Source: Vicia villosa
Lineage: Eukaryota; Streptophyta; Magnoliopsida; Fabales; Fabaceae
Direction of reading: 5' to 3'
DNA: 64,000 nt
Assembly: GCF_029867415.1 (NCBI RefSeq)
Contig: NW_026705226.1
Span: 434,001-498,000, forward strand
Under the pieces are notes generated by a model. That model was given only the letters and a program-made list of their open reading frames with translations. It was not told the DNA's origin and searched no databases. This document shows positions 35,771 to 47,203 of the stretch, one piece after another. A program made the translations under genes and the position numbers. Position 1 is the stretch's first letter, and each line of letters opens with the position of its first letter.

Positions 35771-36884
35771 TCAGAAGGATCGTGAAGGTCTGCAACATGC
35801 TGGACTTCTGTGAACTGGGAGTGTACCTGCAAGGTACTCCGATGCCAAAGTAAGTTTGAGAGCAATGAGAGCAAGTACAAAAAAGGTGTGATAGAATGAA
35901 TATTGAATACCTGACCCTCTAGTGAAAGAGGGTATTTATAGCCCCTGGTGCTGGGCCAAGATTTCCTAATTGGGCCAAATCCATTGGAGGACCACGTGTT
36001 AGGAAATTGTCAGAATCATATGTGGTGGGGTTGAGTCAGCAAATGACTCACATCCTGGGTGGATAAAGCGTAGGGTTCAGAGTTAGCTGCCTAAATCCCT
36101 CGCTATTGGGTTGGACCACGTACTCTTTAGCAGACACGTGGGTTTGACGCTCATAACGGCTAGCGTATGCGCTTATTGGGCATGTTCGGCCCAAGCTTAT
36201 GGATTGGGGATGCTCGACTCTGGCACAAGTGTTGGGCCTGCTCGGCCCAGACTAGAATAGGAGCCCCCCGAGTCTTTGTTTCTACCAGAAGCAATGACTT
36301 TGCACTATTCGGCGAAAGAGGAGCACTGTAGGGATCGAGGTCGTCTAATGCCGCCCTGCTCGTAATCATTATCCGCAGAGGATCATATGAGCATTCCTAA
36401 CTGGTTAGGCATCGTGTGAGGACGAAGACGTGTCCTGACGGCATAATAACCTTGGCTTCCGAGAATATTTGATCAGTTCGTTTACTTGGGATTCCCCGAA
36501 GAGCCTTGTGCCAAGGTGGCGAAATGTTTCATTTGCCTTTATGTGATTGGGGAATGTGAAACGATTGAGTTTCCACAGGTGAAACGTCAGGTCATTTATG
36601 ACGTGTGGCAGGTAATTGTTGCGCCATTATGACCTAGGGGAGTCTAGCAGCCTAGGTAATAATGGTAATGATGGCTCCCCTTCCCACTTCCCCGTAACGC
36701 CTTGCTATAAAAAGAGGAAAAGAGGTCCATTTGAACATTTCGCTAAGTGTTTTCTCCCTGTAGCTCTGCTATCAAGAACAAGAATCTTTCTCGTCACAGC
36801 AATCTTCCCAAATTTCCATTTCCATCAAGTAACTACTTTATTCTCAACCTTGTTACGGATTGCTAGCATTCTGGGTTTTTAGGG
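35771..36884 (+). promoter_or_regulatory. LTR/promoter-like region of the Tat-type element
   Basis: Higher G/C sequence starting near GATCAGAAGGATCGTGAAGG, consistent with a Tat/Retand LTR or its neighbour. A clear plus-strand TATA box (GCTATAAAAAGAGG, 36702-36715) is followed by a pyrimidine-rich, UTR-like stretch (36750-36850) and then the plus-strand ORF remains. LTR termini could not be fixed. Confidence 0.45.
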
Positions 36885-37329
36885 ATGATTAATAGGTTAA
36901 ATAAGTGCGTAGCAGCGATTTGTTTGAGTTTTCTCGCTTGAGTGCCCAGGAATTGCATGAATCTCTCGAGCACCCCATGAATATGCCGACAATGTGAGGA
37001 ATGTTTTGAGGGAATTTAGATGAGTGAGACGAACAACCTTCGATTGGCTTGAAGAGGCTATAAGCAAGACAGGGAGGATTTGTTTTTCTTTGCATGCTTT
37101 TGTCGTGCGGGATATGAGTGTGGCAAGGATGTGAAAGGATCTCCCCGAGGAGGATCTACCCCTTATCGCGTGAGTAACAAAATGTTAATTCCTGTGTAAA
37201 GACCTGTCCGTTTCAAAGAAGGGGGGTCGTGGGCTGACCATCTATCCTCGCCCTTTCACTTGATTTGCGGTGGAAGGTGGATTTGATTATAGATGAATTC
37301 ACTATTTCCTCTGCTTTTCACGTAAAATA

Positions 37330-39205
37330 GCCGACGAAAACCCTGAGATTGATCTAGTGGATGTGAAGGATGATCCCAAGGAATGTGAAGTGCCTGTTGA
37401 GCAAGGCGTTCCTACCGTGCAAGTTGTTCTGCCGAGGAGACTCGAGGATTGAGTGACTTATGATGCCTTAAATATAGTTTCGTGTTTCGTGACCCATCCT
37501 CAGGAAGCGTTCAACGTCGTCGAGGATCTGGTGCCGGGCATGGAAAGTTCATGGAAGGCTTGTCCGCCTAAGGCTCATCAACGGGTTTGCTCAGAATTTT
37601 CTGGAAACTGTTTTGCAATGTACAAATTTTCTTTTAAGGAGGTGGGAATGTGACTGCCTTTTACATTTTGCAAACAGACATTTTCAATTTGCTACAGCTG
37701 GCTCCTTCTCAACTCCATCCCAATACTCTAGCCTTTCTTCGGGCGTTCGAGCATGTTTGCCGATACCTTGGGGTTCAGCCGAGCATAGGTCTATTGTCCC
37801 GGGTTTTTCATCTGCAGAGGAAGAGTGAGTCTGATGGGAAATATGCATGGGTTTCCTTCAAGCAGCCGAGGAAGTTGTTCCACATTTACTAAGACTCCGT
37901 AAAACATTTTAAAGACAAATACTTCATGATAAAGCCTCTCACCCCTGTCGCAGATATGACTTTGTTTGACACCGTAGAGTATCAGGAAGGATGGGAGATA
38001 AAGAGTTGCTTAGCTAGTAAGTTCCCCTTGGAGTGGCAGTATGAGCATTTCGAGAGGGGAATAGATGCTTACATATTTAAGGACGAGGATCTGGACGACC
38101 GTGATCGGGCTGCGTACCAGCTGCTCGTTAGGTATATTGGCGCATTTAGGCCGGCTAGACGTACTATCCTTTATGGGAAACAGATTTACGATGATCAGGG
38201 TGAGCCCATCATGGTCGCTCAGAAGATAAATACCAAGGCCCTCCTCGAGTGCCTGACTGTCGGGAAGGCCATGATTTTGTTAGGTATATCGCGTTTGTAT
38301 ATTTTATGAGTTTTATCTTATTCTTGTGTTAACCTCGTTTGATGTGTGCAGGAAAAATAGCTGACCTGCATGAGAAAATGGTCTAGTTGCGGGCTGCCAA
38401 GGGAGCAAAGAGTGGTATGAAAAGGACTTGCGTCCAACAGTTAAAAACTTGCAGTAAGGGCGCTAGTTCTGAAGGCTCCTCGCCTTCGTCTAAAGCGAGC
38501 CCTATTTCCTTGGGAAGCCCGGCCAAGAAGCAGAAGATTCAAGTTTCCCCTAAAGGTCGGACGGAGGGTAAAGAATCCGGTTCCCTAGAAACATTCTTGC
38601 TGCCCCCTTGCACTCTCTCCTCCTACACGAGGAAGAAGCTGAGCATATCCTGGCACGTGACAGGGAGGCCCGGGAAGAGGAGCTCGCTCGGGACGTCGAG
38701 GCACAATAAGGATCTTGGCGGCTACGCTCGCCCTTAATAGCACAGGGGCCTACTCGTATAAGGATTATGATCGTCTGAAAGCCAAGCACGTGTCCCTCGA
38801 GCTTAAGCTCGACAAGGTGGAGTCGGACTTTAGGCATTATAGGAATAAGTATGAAGTTCAAGCTAGGTTGGTCGAAGACTTGGTCAACAAAGGAAAAGAA
38901 TATCGAAGAGCTGGAATCTGCCGCCCGTCCTGCTGAAGATGAGACTGAAGATGATAAGGCTCTGTTGACTCGAGCTCATCTAATTGCGAAGATAAGGGAG
39001 CTCGAGCAAGACTGCATGGCTACGCTGGATGTCGATTTCATGGTGGCGGTCGAGCAGATGAAAGTCGTCAACCCCTAATTGAGCTTGTCACCAAAGGAAT
39101 CAACTTGTACTACAAATTAGTTGTGGGCGATATTGTGATTCCCGAGGGTGTTGATGACGAGGGGGAGAGGAAGAGGAAGGAGACAACGTATGATATGTAT
39201 GCCTA
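37330..39205 (+). pseudogene. Antisense extra ORF of a Tat/Retand element (gypsy-type transposon protein, Transposase_28-like)
   Basis: Oriented opposite to the adjacent pol. Readable parts: a LAPSQLHPNTLAFLRAFEHV segment with CRYLGVQP (about 37690-37775), WVSFKQPRKLFH, a TLFDTVEYQEGW...RDRAAYQLLVRYIGAF core (37957-38145), a Ser/Lys-rich linker (38400-38600), and a coiled-coil-like tail (38715-39078; YDRLKAKHVSLELKLDKVES, IRELEQD) ending ...GVDDEG near 39160. A possible intron is 38284-38351 (GTATAT...TGTGCAG), since splicing restores LLG-KIADLHEKM. Several stops and shifts break it. The pattern matches 'putative gypsy type transposon' proteins of plants (Pfam Transposase_28); their role is unknown. 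Confidence 0.65.
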
Positions 39206-39765
39206 GTTTTGCTTGGCCTGCGCGCCAGTTTTTTGATTTTCTTTAAGACAGGGGGCTATGCTCGTTATCTTTTGGGGGGCCTGCGTGCCCGTATGTAATC
39301 TTTGAATATTGTCGGCCATTTTGGTCGGTCCTTTATGAATGCTTTTACTTTTATGACTCGTTTTGAAATGCCTTTAAGTATTTTCTAAAAATGTGTGCAT
39401 GTTCTTGTATGCTGAATTTTGTAATTGGATTTTTGTAAGTGTTGTATACTTGACATAGATTAGGGCTCGTGGTTGCTTAATCGTTAATTGTCATCCGATA
39501 CGATGGGGTATAAGTCGGGGAGACCAGAGCGGGTTTAAGCAAGTGACGAGCACGAGGCCGCAGCCGGGGCCAGGTGCTTGTGGCGTGAACGTTCCCATCA
39601 TGAGCTGGGTGTTTTGTCGAACAGGTACTACAACAGAGGAACTAGGTGTAGACTTCCCCGTCGGGCCAGAGTGCTGCTGGCGTGAGCAAGATTTCGACCT
39701 TCGTTTTCATGGAGATGTACGCATCCGTACCATGACGCGCATCCTTATCTGTCCATGTATCATTG
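39206..39765. other. Spacer between antisense ORF and pol
   Basis: 3'-UTR-like for the antisense ORF (TGCTTGGCCTGCGCGCCAG, GGGGGGCCTGCGTGCCCG) and the end of pol on the other strand. No frame. Confidence 0.4.
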
Positions 39766-42513
39766 TCAGCGAAGGGCTGGTTGGATAATGGCTTGCTGGT
39801 TAGCTATAATATTGTCTGAGTTTCTCAACGTTCCAGGGTCGAGCAAGTTTCTCACTGAGTAGGTTTTCGAGGTAGTAGGCCCCGTTGTTTTTTTGTCGTA
39901 GATTCGGTAAGTGCCTTCCCAATTGAGGGCTAGTTTTTCTTCGCACGAGTCTTTCATGTTTCTGCGTAGGACTAGCGAGTCGATCTCGAACTCACGCTTT
40001 ATAACCTTTGCATCATGGCGCAAGGTTATTTGTTGTTTTAGTTTGGTTTTTGCAGAGAGATGCCTCTGACCGGATTTCCTCGACCATGTCTAGTTCCTCT
40101 CTCATGGCTTCGTCATTCAATTCCTCCTCGAGTGGGGATTCGGTGTGTCGAGATGGTTCTCGGATCTCAACCGGGATCACTGCCTCGAATCCGTATGTTA
40201 GTCTGAAAGGGGTATCCCCGTTAGTATAGTGGGGCATTATTTTGTACGCCCATAACACGTTGTGTAATTCCTCGACCCAACCCTTCTTGGCTTCAGCGAG
40301 CTGGCGTATAAGCCCTCAGAGGATCACTCTGTTTACAGCTTCGGCCTGCCCGTTGGTTTGATGGTGCTCGACAGATGTGAAGTGCTATTTGGTACCGAGC
40401 ATAGCGACGAACAAGAACTTTCTGTCGGTGAATTATGTGTCATTGTCGGTTACTAGTGCTTGTGGTATTCCGAAACGGGCGAGCACATTTCGCTTGTAAA
40501 AGTGGAGAATGTTGTGTGTTGTGATTTTGGAGAGTGCCTCCGTTTCGATCCATTTTGTGAATTAGTCCACAGCGTCGATCAGGTATTTGTTTTGGTAGGA
40601 CCCGACCAGGAAAGGTCCGAGGATGTCCATTCCCTACCATATGAAGGGCCACGAGGAGGACAATGATTTGAGCTCGTGGGTGGAGCTAGATGCATGTCGG
40701 CATGGCATTGACATCTGTCGCACTTCTGGACGTGGTCTTTGGCGTCCTACTGCATCGTCGGCCAATAGTAACCTGCTCGGAGAGCTTTCCGTGCTAGGGA
40801 GCGTCCACCGAGGTGTTGAGCGTTGATGCCTTCGTGGAGTTCCTGCAAGACTTCGTGATCCTGGGAAGCGTCGATGCACTTGAGCAGATGGATGGAAAAT
40901 CCATGTTTGTATAGTTTGTTCTCAATGATGATGTACGAGCACCCTCTTCATTTGGTCGTGGAGGCCTCTTTTTGGTCTATGGGCAACTCTCCTTTTGTGA
41001 GGAAGTTATAATTTGGGGTCATCCAACAATGATTGTCTCCTATCGCGTTCACCTCGGGTGTAAGGCCAGGTCTCCCTATGCTCGGCCTAGGATGGGTCTC
41101 CTGGATCACCGATTTGTTCCCCCCTTTTTTTCCTTGTGCTAGTGAGTTTGGAAAGGACGTCGGCCCTGGTGTTGTGTTCGTGAGGAACGTGTTCGACCTT
41201 CGCTTGATCAAAATTATTCATTTTTTCTTTCACCAAGGCCAGGTACTCGACGAGGGTGTTGTTTTTTGCTTGGTAATCGCCGTTAACTTGGGAGGCAACA
41301 AGCAGGGAGTTGGTGTAAATTTTTACTTCTCGAGCGCCGATGTCTTTGGATAGGCGTAGCCCGACTAGGAATGCTTCGTATTTGGCCTGGTTGTTTGAGG
41401 TGGGGAAGGAGAAAATTAAGGAGACTTCAATGATGAGGCCTTCCTCGTTTTCGAGGATTATGCCCGCTCCGCTTCCGGTGGAGCTAGTTGCCCCATCGAC
41501 GAAGATCGTCCATCTGTTGGTTGCCGCGGCCAGAGGGTCGCTCGTTGCCATTTCGGCGACGAAATCGGTTAGGACTTGAGCCTTGAGGGTTTTTCTGATC
41601 TCGTATTGGAAATCGAACTCGGTTAGTTCCAGTGACCATTTGAGCATTCTTCCGGCCATGTCGGGATGGGCCAAGAGCTGTTTGATTGGTTGGTCGGTTC
41701 GGACGACGATGGTGTGGGCCAGGAAGTAATACCTCAGCCTTCTTGCGGCGTTGATGAGTGCTAAGGAGACTTTTTCAATTTGTTGGTATCTAACCTCGGG
41801 CCCCTGGAGTGCCTTGCTAGTGAAGTATACGGGCTTCTCGTATGAGCCTCGCGTTGACGGCCTTGTTCGAGACGGCCAGATAGAGGTATAATGTCTCCTC
41901 GTTTTCTGGCTAGGTGAGAACCGGTGGTTGCGATAAGACTTGTTTGAGATGAAGGAGGGTCTACTCGCACTCATCGGTGCATTCGAAGGATGCTTCTTTG
42001 CGCAAGAGTTTGAAAAATGGGAGGGCGTGTTGGACGGACCTTGCCACAAATCTAGATAGTGCGGTGAGCATTTCGTTCAAGATTTGGATGGACTTTTTGT
42101 GTTCGGCATTGGGAGGTCGGAAAAAGCTCGGTACTTATCGGGGTTGGCTTTGATTCCTCATTCTGTCAGATAGAATACTAGGAATTTCCCTCCTCGGACG
42201 CCGAAGTTGCACTTCTCTGGATTAAATCTCATTTTGCTCCTCATCTCTTGGTCGAAGACGCACTCGAGATGGATGGTATGGTCGATGTCCTATCGTGGTT
42301 TGACAATCATGTCTTCCATGTACACTTTGAGGGTGTCTCTGATCTCTCCCTGGAACACGTTGTTCATCATACGATGATTTGTGGCTCTGGCGTTTTTGAG
42401 TCCGAAAGGCATTACGTTGTAGTAATAGTTCCCCGACTCGGTCATAAAGGTCGTGCATTATTTGTCGCATTTCGCCATGGGTATTTGATTATTACCTGAA
42501 TAAGCATCTGTAA
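39766..42513 (-). pseudogene. Ty3/gypsy Tat/Retand-type pol: RT, RNase H, second RNase H, integrase
   Basis: Minus strand, many stops and shifts. From 42513 downward: reverse transcriptase starting at DAYSGNNQIPMAKCDK, MTERGNYYY-like, VYMEDMIVK, LNPEKCNFGV...KFLVFYLTE; gypsy RNase H (YFTSKALQGPEVRYQQIEK, VVRTDQPIKQLL); then a second, archaeal-type RNase H (RWTIFVDGATSSTGSGAGI, QAKYEAFLVGLRL, KIYTNSLLVASQVNGDYQAK, HEHNTRADVLSKL); then integrase with zinc-region remains, MDILGPFLVGSY, VTDND and HHQTNGQAEAVNR carrying D, D and E; the C-terminal part ends near 39770 (LALNWEGTYRI). The dual RNase H identifies the Tat clade. The catalytic Asp of IYTDS in the second RNase H reads Asn. The 5' part is cut at 42513. 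Confidence 0.85.
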
Positions 42514-44106
42514 TACGGTGGGAGAACTGACTTTTTAGAAATGTGCGGATAGCAAGAGTCGCCACCGACTTTTATTTTATCCAATTTATAGAAAGGCTAA
42601 AAGAGCAGAAAAAGACCTTTTAAAAAGATTTTGAGTTCGGGGGGTAAGTTATACAAAGGGAAGGTGTAAGCACCCTTTGTGTCCATGGTTATCCATGGGC
42701 TTTTAATTGCTTAGCTCACTTTGTTTTCAAAATGTTTGAAGTGTAGTGTGTGAATAGTAAAAGTTTTTGAAGAAGAACTTTAGCTTGTAAATAAACGTAG
42801 TCTTTTTTAATTTGATTTTGAAAAGAAGTGGGAAAAGAATTTGAATTTTGAATTTGAATGGAGCAAGCAATTAAAAACAAATACCCTTGCGTTTAAAATT
42901 TCTGTTCTTTTAGACTTTAATGGGAAAGGGCTATCCATACCATAAAGAGGGCAGGTAGTCCTTTCATTGGATTTGGAAAAGGGTCATCGGAATTATCGTT
43001 CGCCATAAGACTGTCCCTACCATATAGAGGGCAGGTAGTCTAAGGGAAGGATATAATAGTCATTTACTCCTTAGATTACAGGCGAGGATACCTTAGCAAT
43101 GGGACAAATCATCATTTACCGAGGCAACATCGAGGGACAAAATTGATGATGAATCAACTGAGGGCAACATTTGCTTTAGGTATCCTCGGAATCGAGGGAC
43201 TTGACTATTTTAAAGGCAACAAATAATAAGGCAACAAGGCAACAAATAATAAGGCAACAGGAAGCAAGAGAGGTTACCCTAAAGGTGTGTGTGTGGCACA
43301 ATTACGTGGTTAATTCAGATATTTTATCTTGTAATTAGTTATCCTGATTCAATTAACAGGCTTGCACTGCCTAGGATTACTAACCACAACAATTAATATT
43401 ACGGCGAAATAAAAGGCAGCAAAATAAAATCCTACGCTATTACAATAAACACATGTGGGCAAAAATAAAAAGGGAAAATAAAAAAAAATAAAATAATCAG
43501 ATGGCTTGAGCCTTCATCGATTCTTGGCAAACCCTGAAAAATTAAGAATGAAGAAGAGAAAGGTTAGTGCATTAAAGATCGACAACCCTAATTTATCAGG
43601 ATAAATCAGAGTTAAAACAACTAGCTTAAATAAAATATGAAAAGTAAATAAATTAATATTTTAAATAACCATTAAAGGTTAAGAAAATCGAAAGTTCGAT
43701 TAAATATAATAACTAAATAATTATTGGATTAAATCCTAATTATTTAGTTGATTAAAAGTATATGTGAAAATATGAATTTTTAGCATTTAAAAACAATTAT
43801 CGACAGAATTATGGAAAAAGTCGAGTTTTCGATAAAAAATAAATTATTATAAAAAAACATTTTTAATAAATATAAATTTTTTAGAGAAAGTAATTAATAA
43901 GCTAAAAAATAAAAGAAAATAAATAAACAAATAAAAGCATTATGTAATAAAAAATAAAAAATTTGGGAAAACTTAGCTTGGATCAAGTGTGGTAAGCTCA
44001 GGGATGTCTATGATGGACTTGCGTGCTTGGAAGCGTTGGATCAGATGCTGGGATGATCTAATGGTTACTGAACGATGGCACATCTAAGACGCCTCCAGGT
44101 CACGCT
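42514..44106 (-). repeat. Ogre/Tat-like LTR fragment, copy 1
   Basis: Begins CTGTAATACGGTGGGAGAACTGAC at the point where the Tat pol is cut. Shares AGCAAGAGTCGCCACCGACTTTTATTTTATCC, TTCGGGGGGTAAGTTATACAAAGGGAAGG and TCCATGGTTATCCATGGGC with the next fragment. The first ~1 kb is shared; 43550-44106 differs. Non-coding; one end resembles an LTR 3' end in minus orientation (TATTACA). Confidence 0.6.
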
Positions 44107-45280
44107 GTAATATGGTGGGAGAACTGACTTTAAAGAAATGTTGCGGATAGCAAGAGTCGCCACTGACTTTTATTTTATCCAATATATAGAAAGGCTAAAA
44201 GAACAGGAAAGACCTTTGAAAGATTTTGAGTTCGGGGGTAGGTTATACAAAGGGAAGGTGTAAGCACCCTTTGTATCCATGGTTATCCATGGGCTCTTAA
44301 TTGCTTAGCTCACTTGTTTGTTTGATTTGTTTGAAAGAGTGTCGTGTGTGAATTGTAAAAGATTTCAAATAAAGACTTTAGCTTGTAAAATAAGCGTAGC
44401 CTTTTTGAAAGTATTTGAAAAGAGTGGGAAAAAGATTTGAATTTGGATTTGAAAAAGAGTGGGTGTGAAAAGTAATTTGAGTTTGAATGTGAGTAAGCAT
44501 TTAAGAGCACCTACCCTAAGATTGTCTTTCTTGTTCTTTAAGTTTTTCGTTTGAAAGGGCTATCCATACCATAAGGAGGGTAGGTAGTCCTTTCATTGGA
44601 TGTGCGGGTCATCGAATCCTTATAGGGGCTATCCATACCATAAAGAGGGTAGGAAGACCTATGTATAGGATGTGAATAGTCATAAAGGCAACAAGTAAGG
44701 ATACCTTAGCATTTGGAGGGACGGTCATCATTTATCGAAGGCAACATCGAGGGACGATATCATTTTATCATAGGCAACTCGAATGGACTATGATCTTTTT
44801 ATCGGAGGGACTATGATGAGTTGAATCAAAGGCAGCAGGCTAAGGGATCCCTACGCTCAAAGGGACTTGACTATTATAATCGAGAAGCATCGGAAGAGGA
44901 GTTACCCTACAGATGGGTGTGTGCAGCAATCACGTGATTGTATTCAGTTATATTTATCTTATAATTTAGTGATCTAAATTCAATTAAATGTTGTCACTCC
45001 CTATTTTACTAACCACACAATTAATATAAAATAAAGGCAGAACTTAAAAGTTCCTACGCTATTACAAGGCTTCGGGGAGGGGGATTACAAACTTGACAAA
45101 CGGGGAAAAATTATTACAAACCCCAAATATGAAATGAAAGCGGAAATAAAATATATACGAAACTATCAAGTATAAAGCTTGTAAATGTCTGTAAAGCCTC
45201 AACGATAGTACCTCGCAAAAATAAAAAAGAAGGGCAGACAAATGAGACTCTCTAACTCTAATCTCAAAGAACAATGATGC
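44107..45280 (-). repeat. Ogre/Tat-like LTR fragment, copy 2
   Basis: Begins TGTAATATGGTGGGAGAACTGAC and repeats copy 1 in the same orientation, about 1.59 kb further on, with moderate divergence (for example AGGGAGGAGGGTAGGTAGTCC-type short repeats within). The tandem arrangement suggests two LTR-derived pieces or unequal recombination. No coding sequence. Confidence 0.6.
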
Positions 45281-45732
45281 TTATGAGGATTTTAATTACT
45301 TAATATATGATTTTTATTTATTAATTTAAAATTTTTATTGTTATTAATATTTGTGATGATGTTGATCAATATAGAAAACAAATTTTGATCAAATCATAAT
45401 TTGTAATTTTTTTTTAAATGTCAAATTAAAATAATTATAACGGGAACATGAAGTTACATATCAAAATATTGAATAATAACGGGAACTTGAAGTTACTGAT
45501 CAAAATATTGAATAATAACGATAAGTTATTGATCATAATATTGAATAATTTTACTATTGATTCCAATAATTTTATAAATAATTTCAAAACAAAAATAATA
45601 TTTATATATGAAAAAATATATTGTTAATTCAAATACTTTTATATATAAAAATATTATAAACAACAATATTTTTTTAAATAATAAACTTTATTAGTACATT
45701 AAAGTCTCTTTATTTTGAAAAGATTAATTTCA
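45281..45732. other. AT-rich spacer with short direct repeats
   Basis: Contains CGGGAACATGAAGTTAC / CGGGAACTTGAAGTTACTGATC / CGATAAGTTATTGATC repeats of ATCAAAATATTGAATAATAA (45430-45545). Nothing else seen. Confidence 0.5.
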
Positions 45733-46013
45733 AGTACTGGATTACTGCTATCTATGCTCATAACCATTTGGAGAAGATAAAATCTCTTTGGAAGGACATT
45801 GAAGCCCTTCACAGAAGTTCACAGGTCCTTGGTGTATTATGGGAGACTTCAATAATGTTGCTACTTCTCAAGATAAGATTGGGGGAAAGATTATCATTGA
45901 GTATGAGTACAAGGACCTTCAGGATATGATGACCAACACTGAGTTGTGTAAGATGGATAGCTATGGGGACTACTTTACTTGGTCTAATAAACACACAATT
46001 GGCACTATATACT
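45733..46013 (+). pseudogene. LINE endonuclease fragment
   Basis: Translates, across at least two frames, to WITAIYAHNHLEKIKSLWKDI, a degraded GDFN region, KIGGKI-like, YKDLQDMMTNTELCKMDS and GDYFTWSNKHTIGTIY. These are ordered motifs of a plant L1 AP-endonuclease. About 95 codons remain. Confidence 0.75.
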
Positions 46014-46711
46014 GATGTGTCCGCAAGCGCACAGATGTATCAAAGTAATATAAAAGATTGTCGAACCCACAGAGACTGACAGTCAACCTACCGCTATCTA
46101 TCGTCGCTTTATAAAGCTAAGGCTAATGAATAATTGATTAAAGGCAAACTAAGACTAGAAATAAGACTAAAATAGGATTAAGGAAATATATAAGAAAAGA
46201 GAGGCCAAAATGTGTATTCAGTGTGCCTCGGGGACTCTGTAACTCTTTGGCTTAAACTGAAGTTAAAAGTGTGTTTAGTAGAAAATATCAATTTAAAGAC
46301 TAAACCTCACGCTCTCGCGGTCTTGGACAAAGCCACACTCCCTAACCATGAGATATTGCTCTCGCTCGCCCATTTTAATTAAGAAACGTATTTTGAAAAC
46401 TAATTAAGTCCTAATCGATACCTAAAGCGCTCTCGTCCTCTTTAGGATCGATTCCCCGTTCCCACTATCCGGTTCAAACCCCATCCTCTCGAAATGCCGA
46501 TTCAAACCATAATTAATTTCTCACTCTCGTGACAAAATCATGTTAAGTAACCTCTCACTCTCATGACAAAGCTATTTAAATTGAACTTGGAAACAAAAGA
46601 CTAAAACATAATTTGCTAATAATAATTAAGCCAACATAGTTACCGGAGTCCCGTCGAAAATGACGGTCCTCATATACCTAACTCTAAAATGTTTAGCTAA
46701 ACATATTATTA
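46014..46711. repeat. Unclassified repeat-like DNA, left part
   Basis: Starts TGATGTGTCCGCAAGCGCACAGATG; moderately G/C-rich, non-coding, with CTCTCGT/CTCTCACTCTC strings (46310-46560). It was split by copia C and continues at 51419-51736. Confidence 0.45.
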
Positions 46712-46716
46712 GATAA

Positions 46717-47160
46717 TGTTGTGAATTCAATACCAAGAACAAAGTATAAAACAAGGGAAGAATAAAGAACAAGGAAGATGAAGAACACAAGAATTGGTTA
46801 TAACTGCTATTCTTTTACTTTCTCTTAGAAAGCAAGATTACAAGTTTACAAGAATAACAAATAACCTCTCTCACCCTAAATTAGGATTTGCTGTATGCAA
46901 TGATGTGACTATTATGCTATTTATAATAAAACCCAACATACTAACTAATGGGCTTTTTCTACAAGACCCATTGCACAAGCCAATTTAATAAACAAGCTAA
47001 CTTAACAAATTAGAGTTTAAACACTAAAACCTAATTTAACATGCTAACAACCCTAGCATCTTCGACACAAGCATGTGAACAACCTTTGACTTCATGCTTA
47101 ATCCTGTCAAACCAAGAAGCTACCCTTCGACCATACTAGAGTTCGATCCAATATCTCACA
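46717..47160 (-). repeat. 3' LTR of copia C
   Basis: 444 bp, TGTTGTG...CTCACA. The minus-strand PPT AAGGTGGAGATT abuts it at 47161-47172. Confidence 0.9.
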
Positions 47161-47203
47161 AATCTCCACCTTGGACCTAACTCTACAATGTCAAGGGAAC
47201 AAA

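Noticed and set aside
37330..39205. Host gene interpretation of the plus-strand ORF
   Set aside because: Sequence resembles transposon-associated plant proteins and sits beside Tat-type pol, so a mobile-element origin is far likelier.
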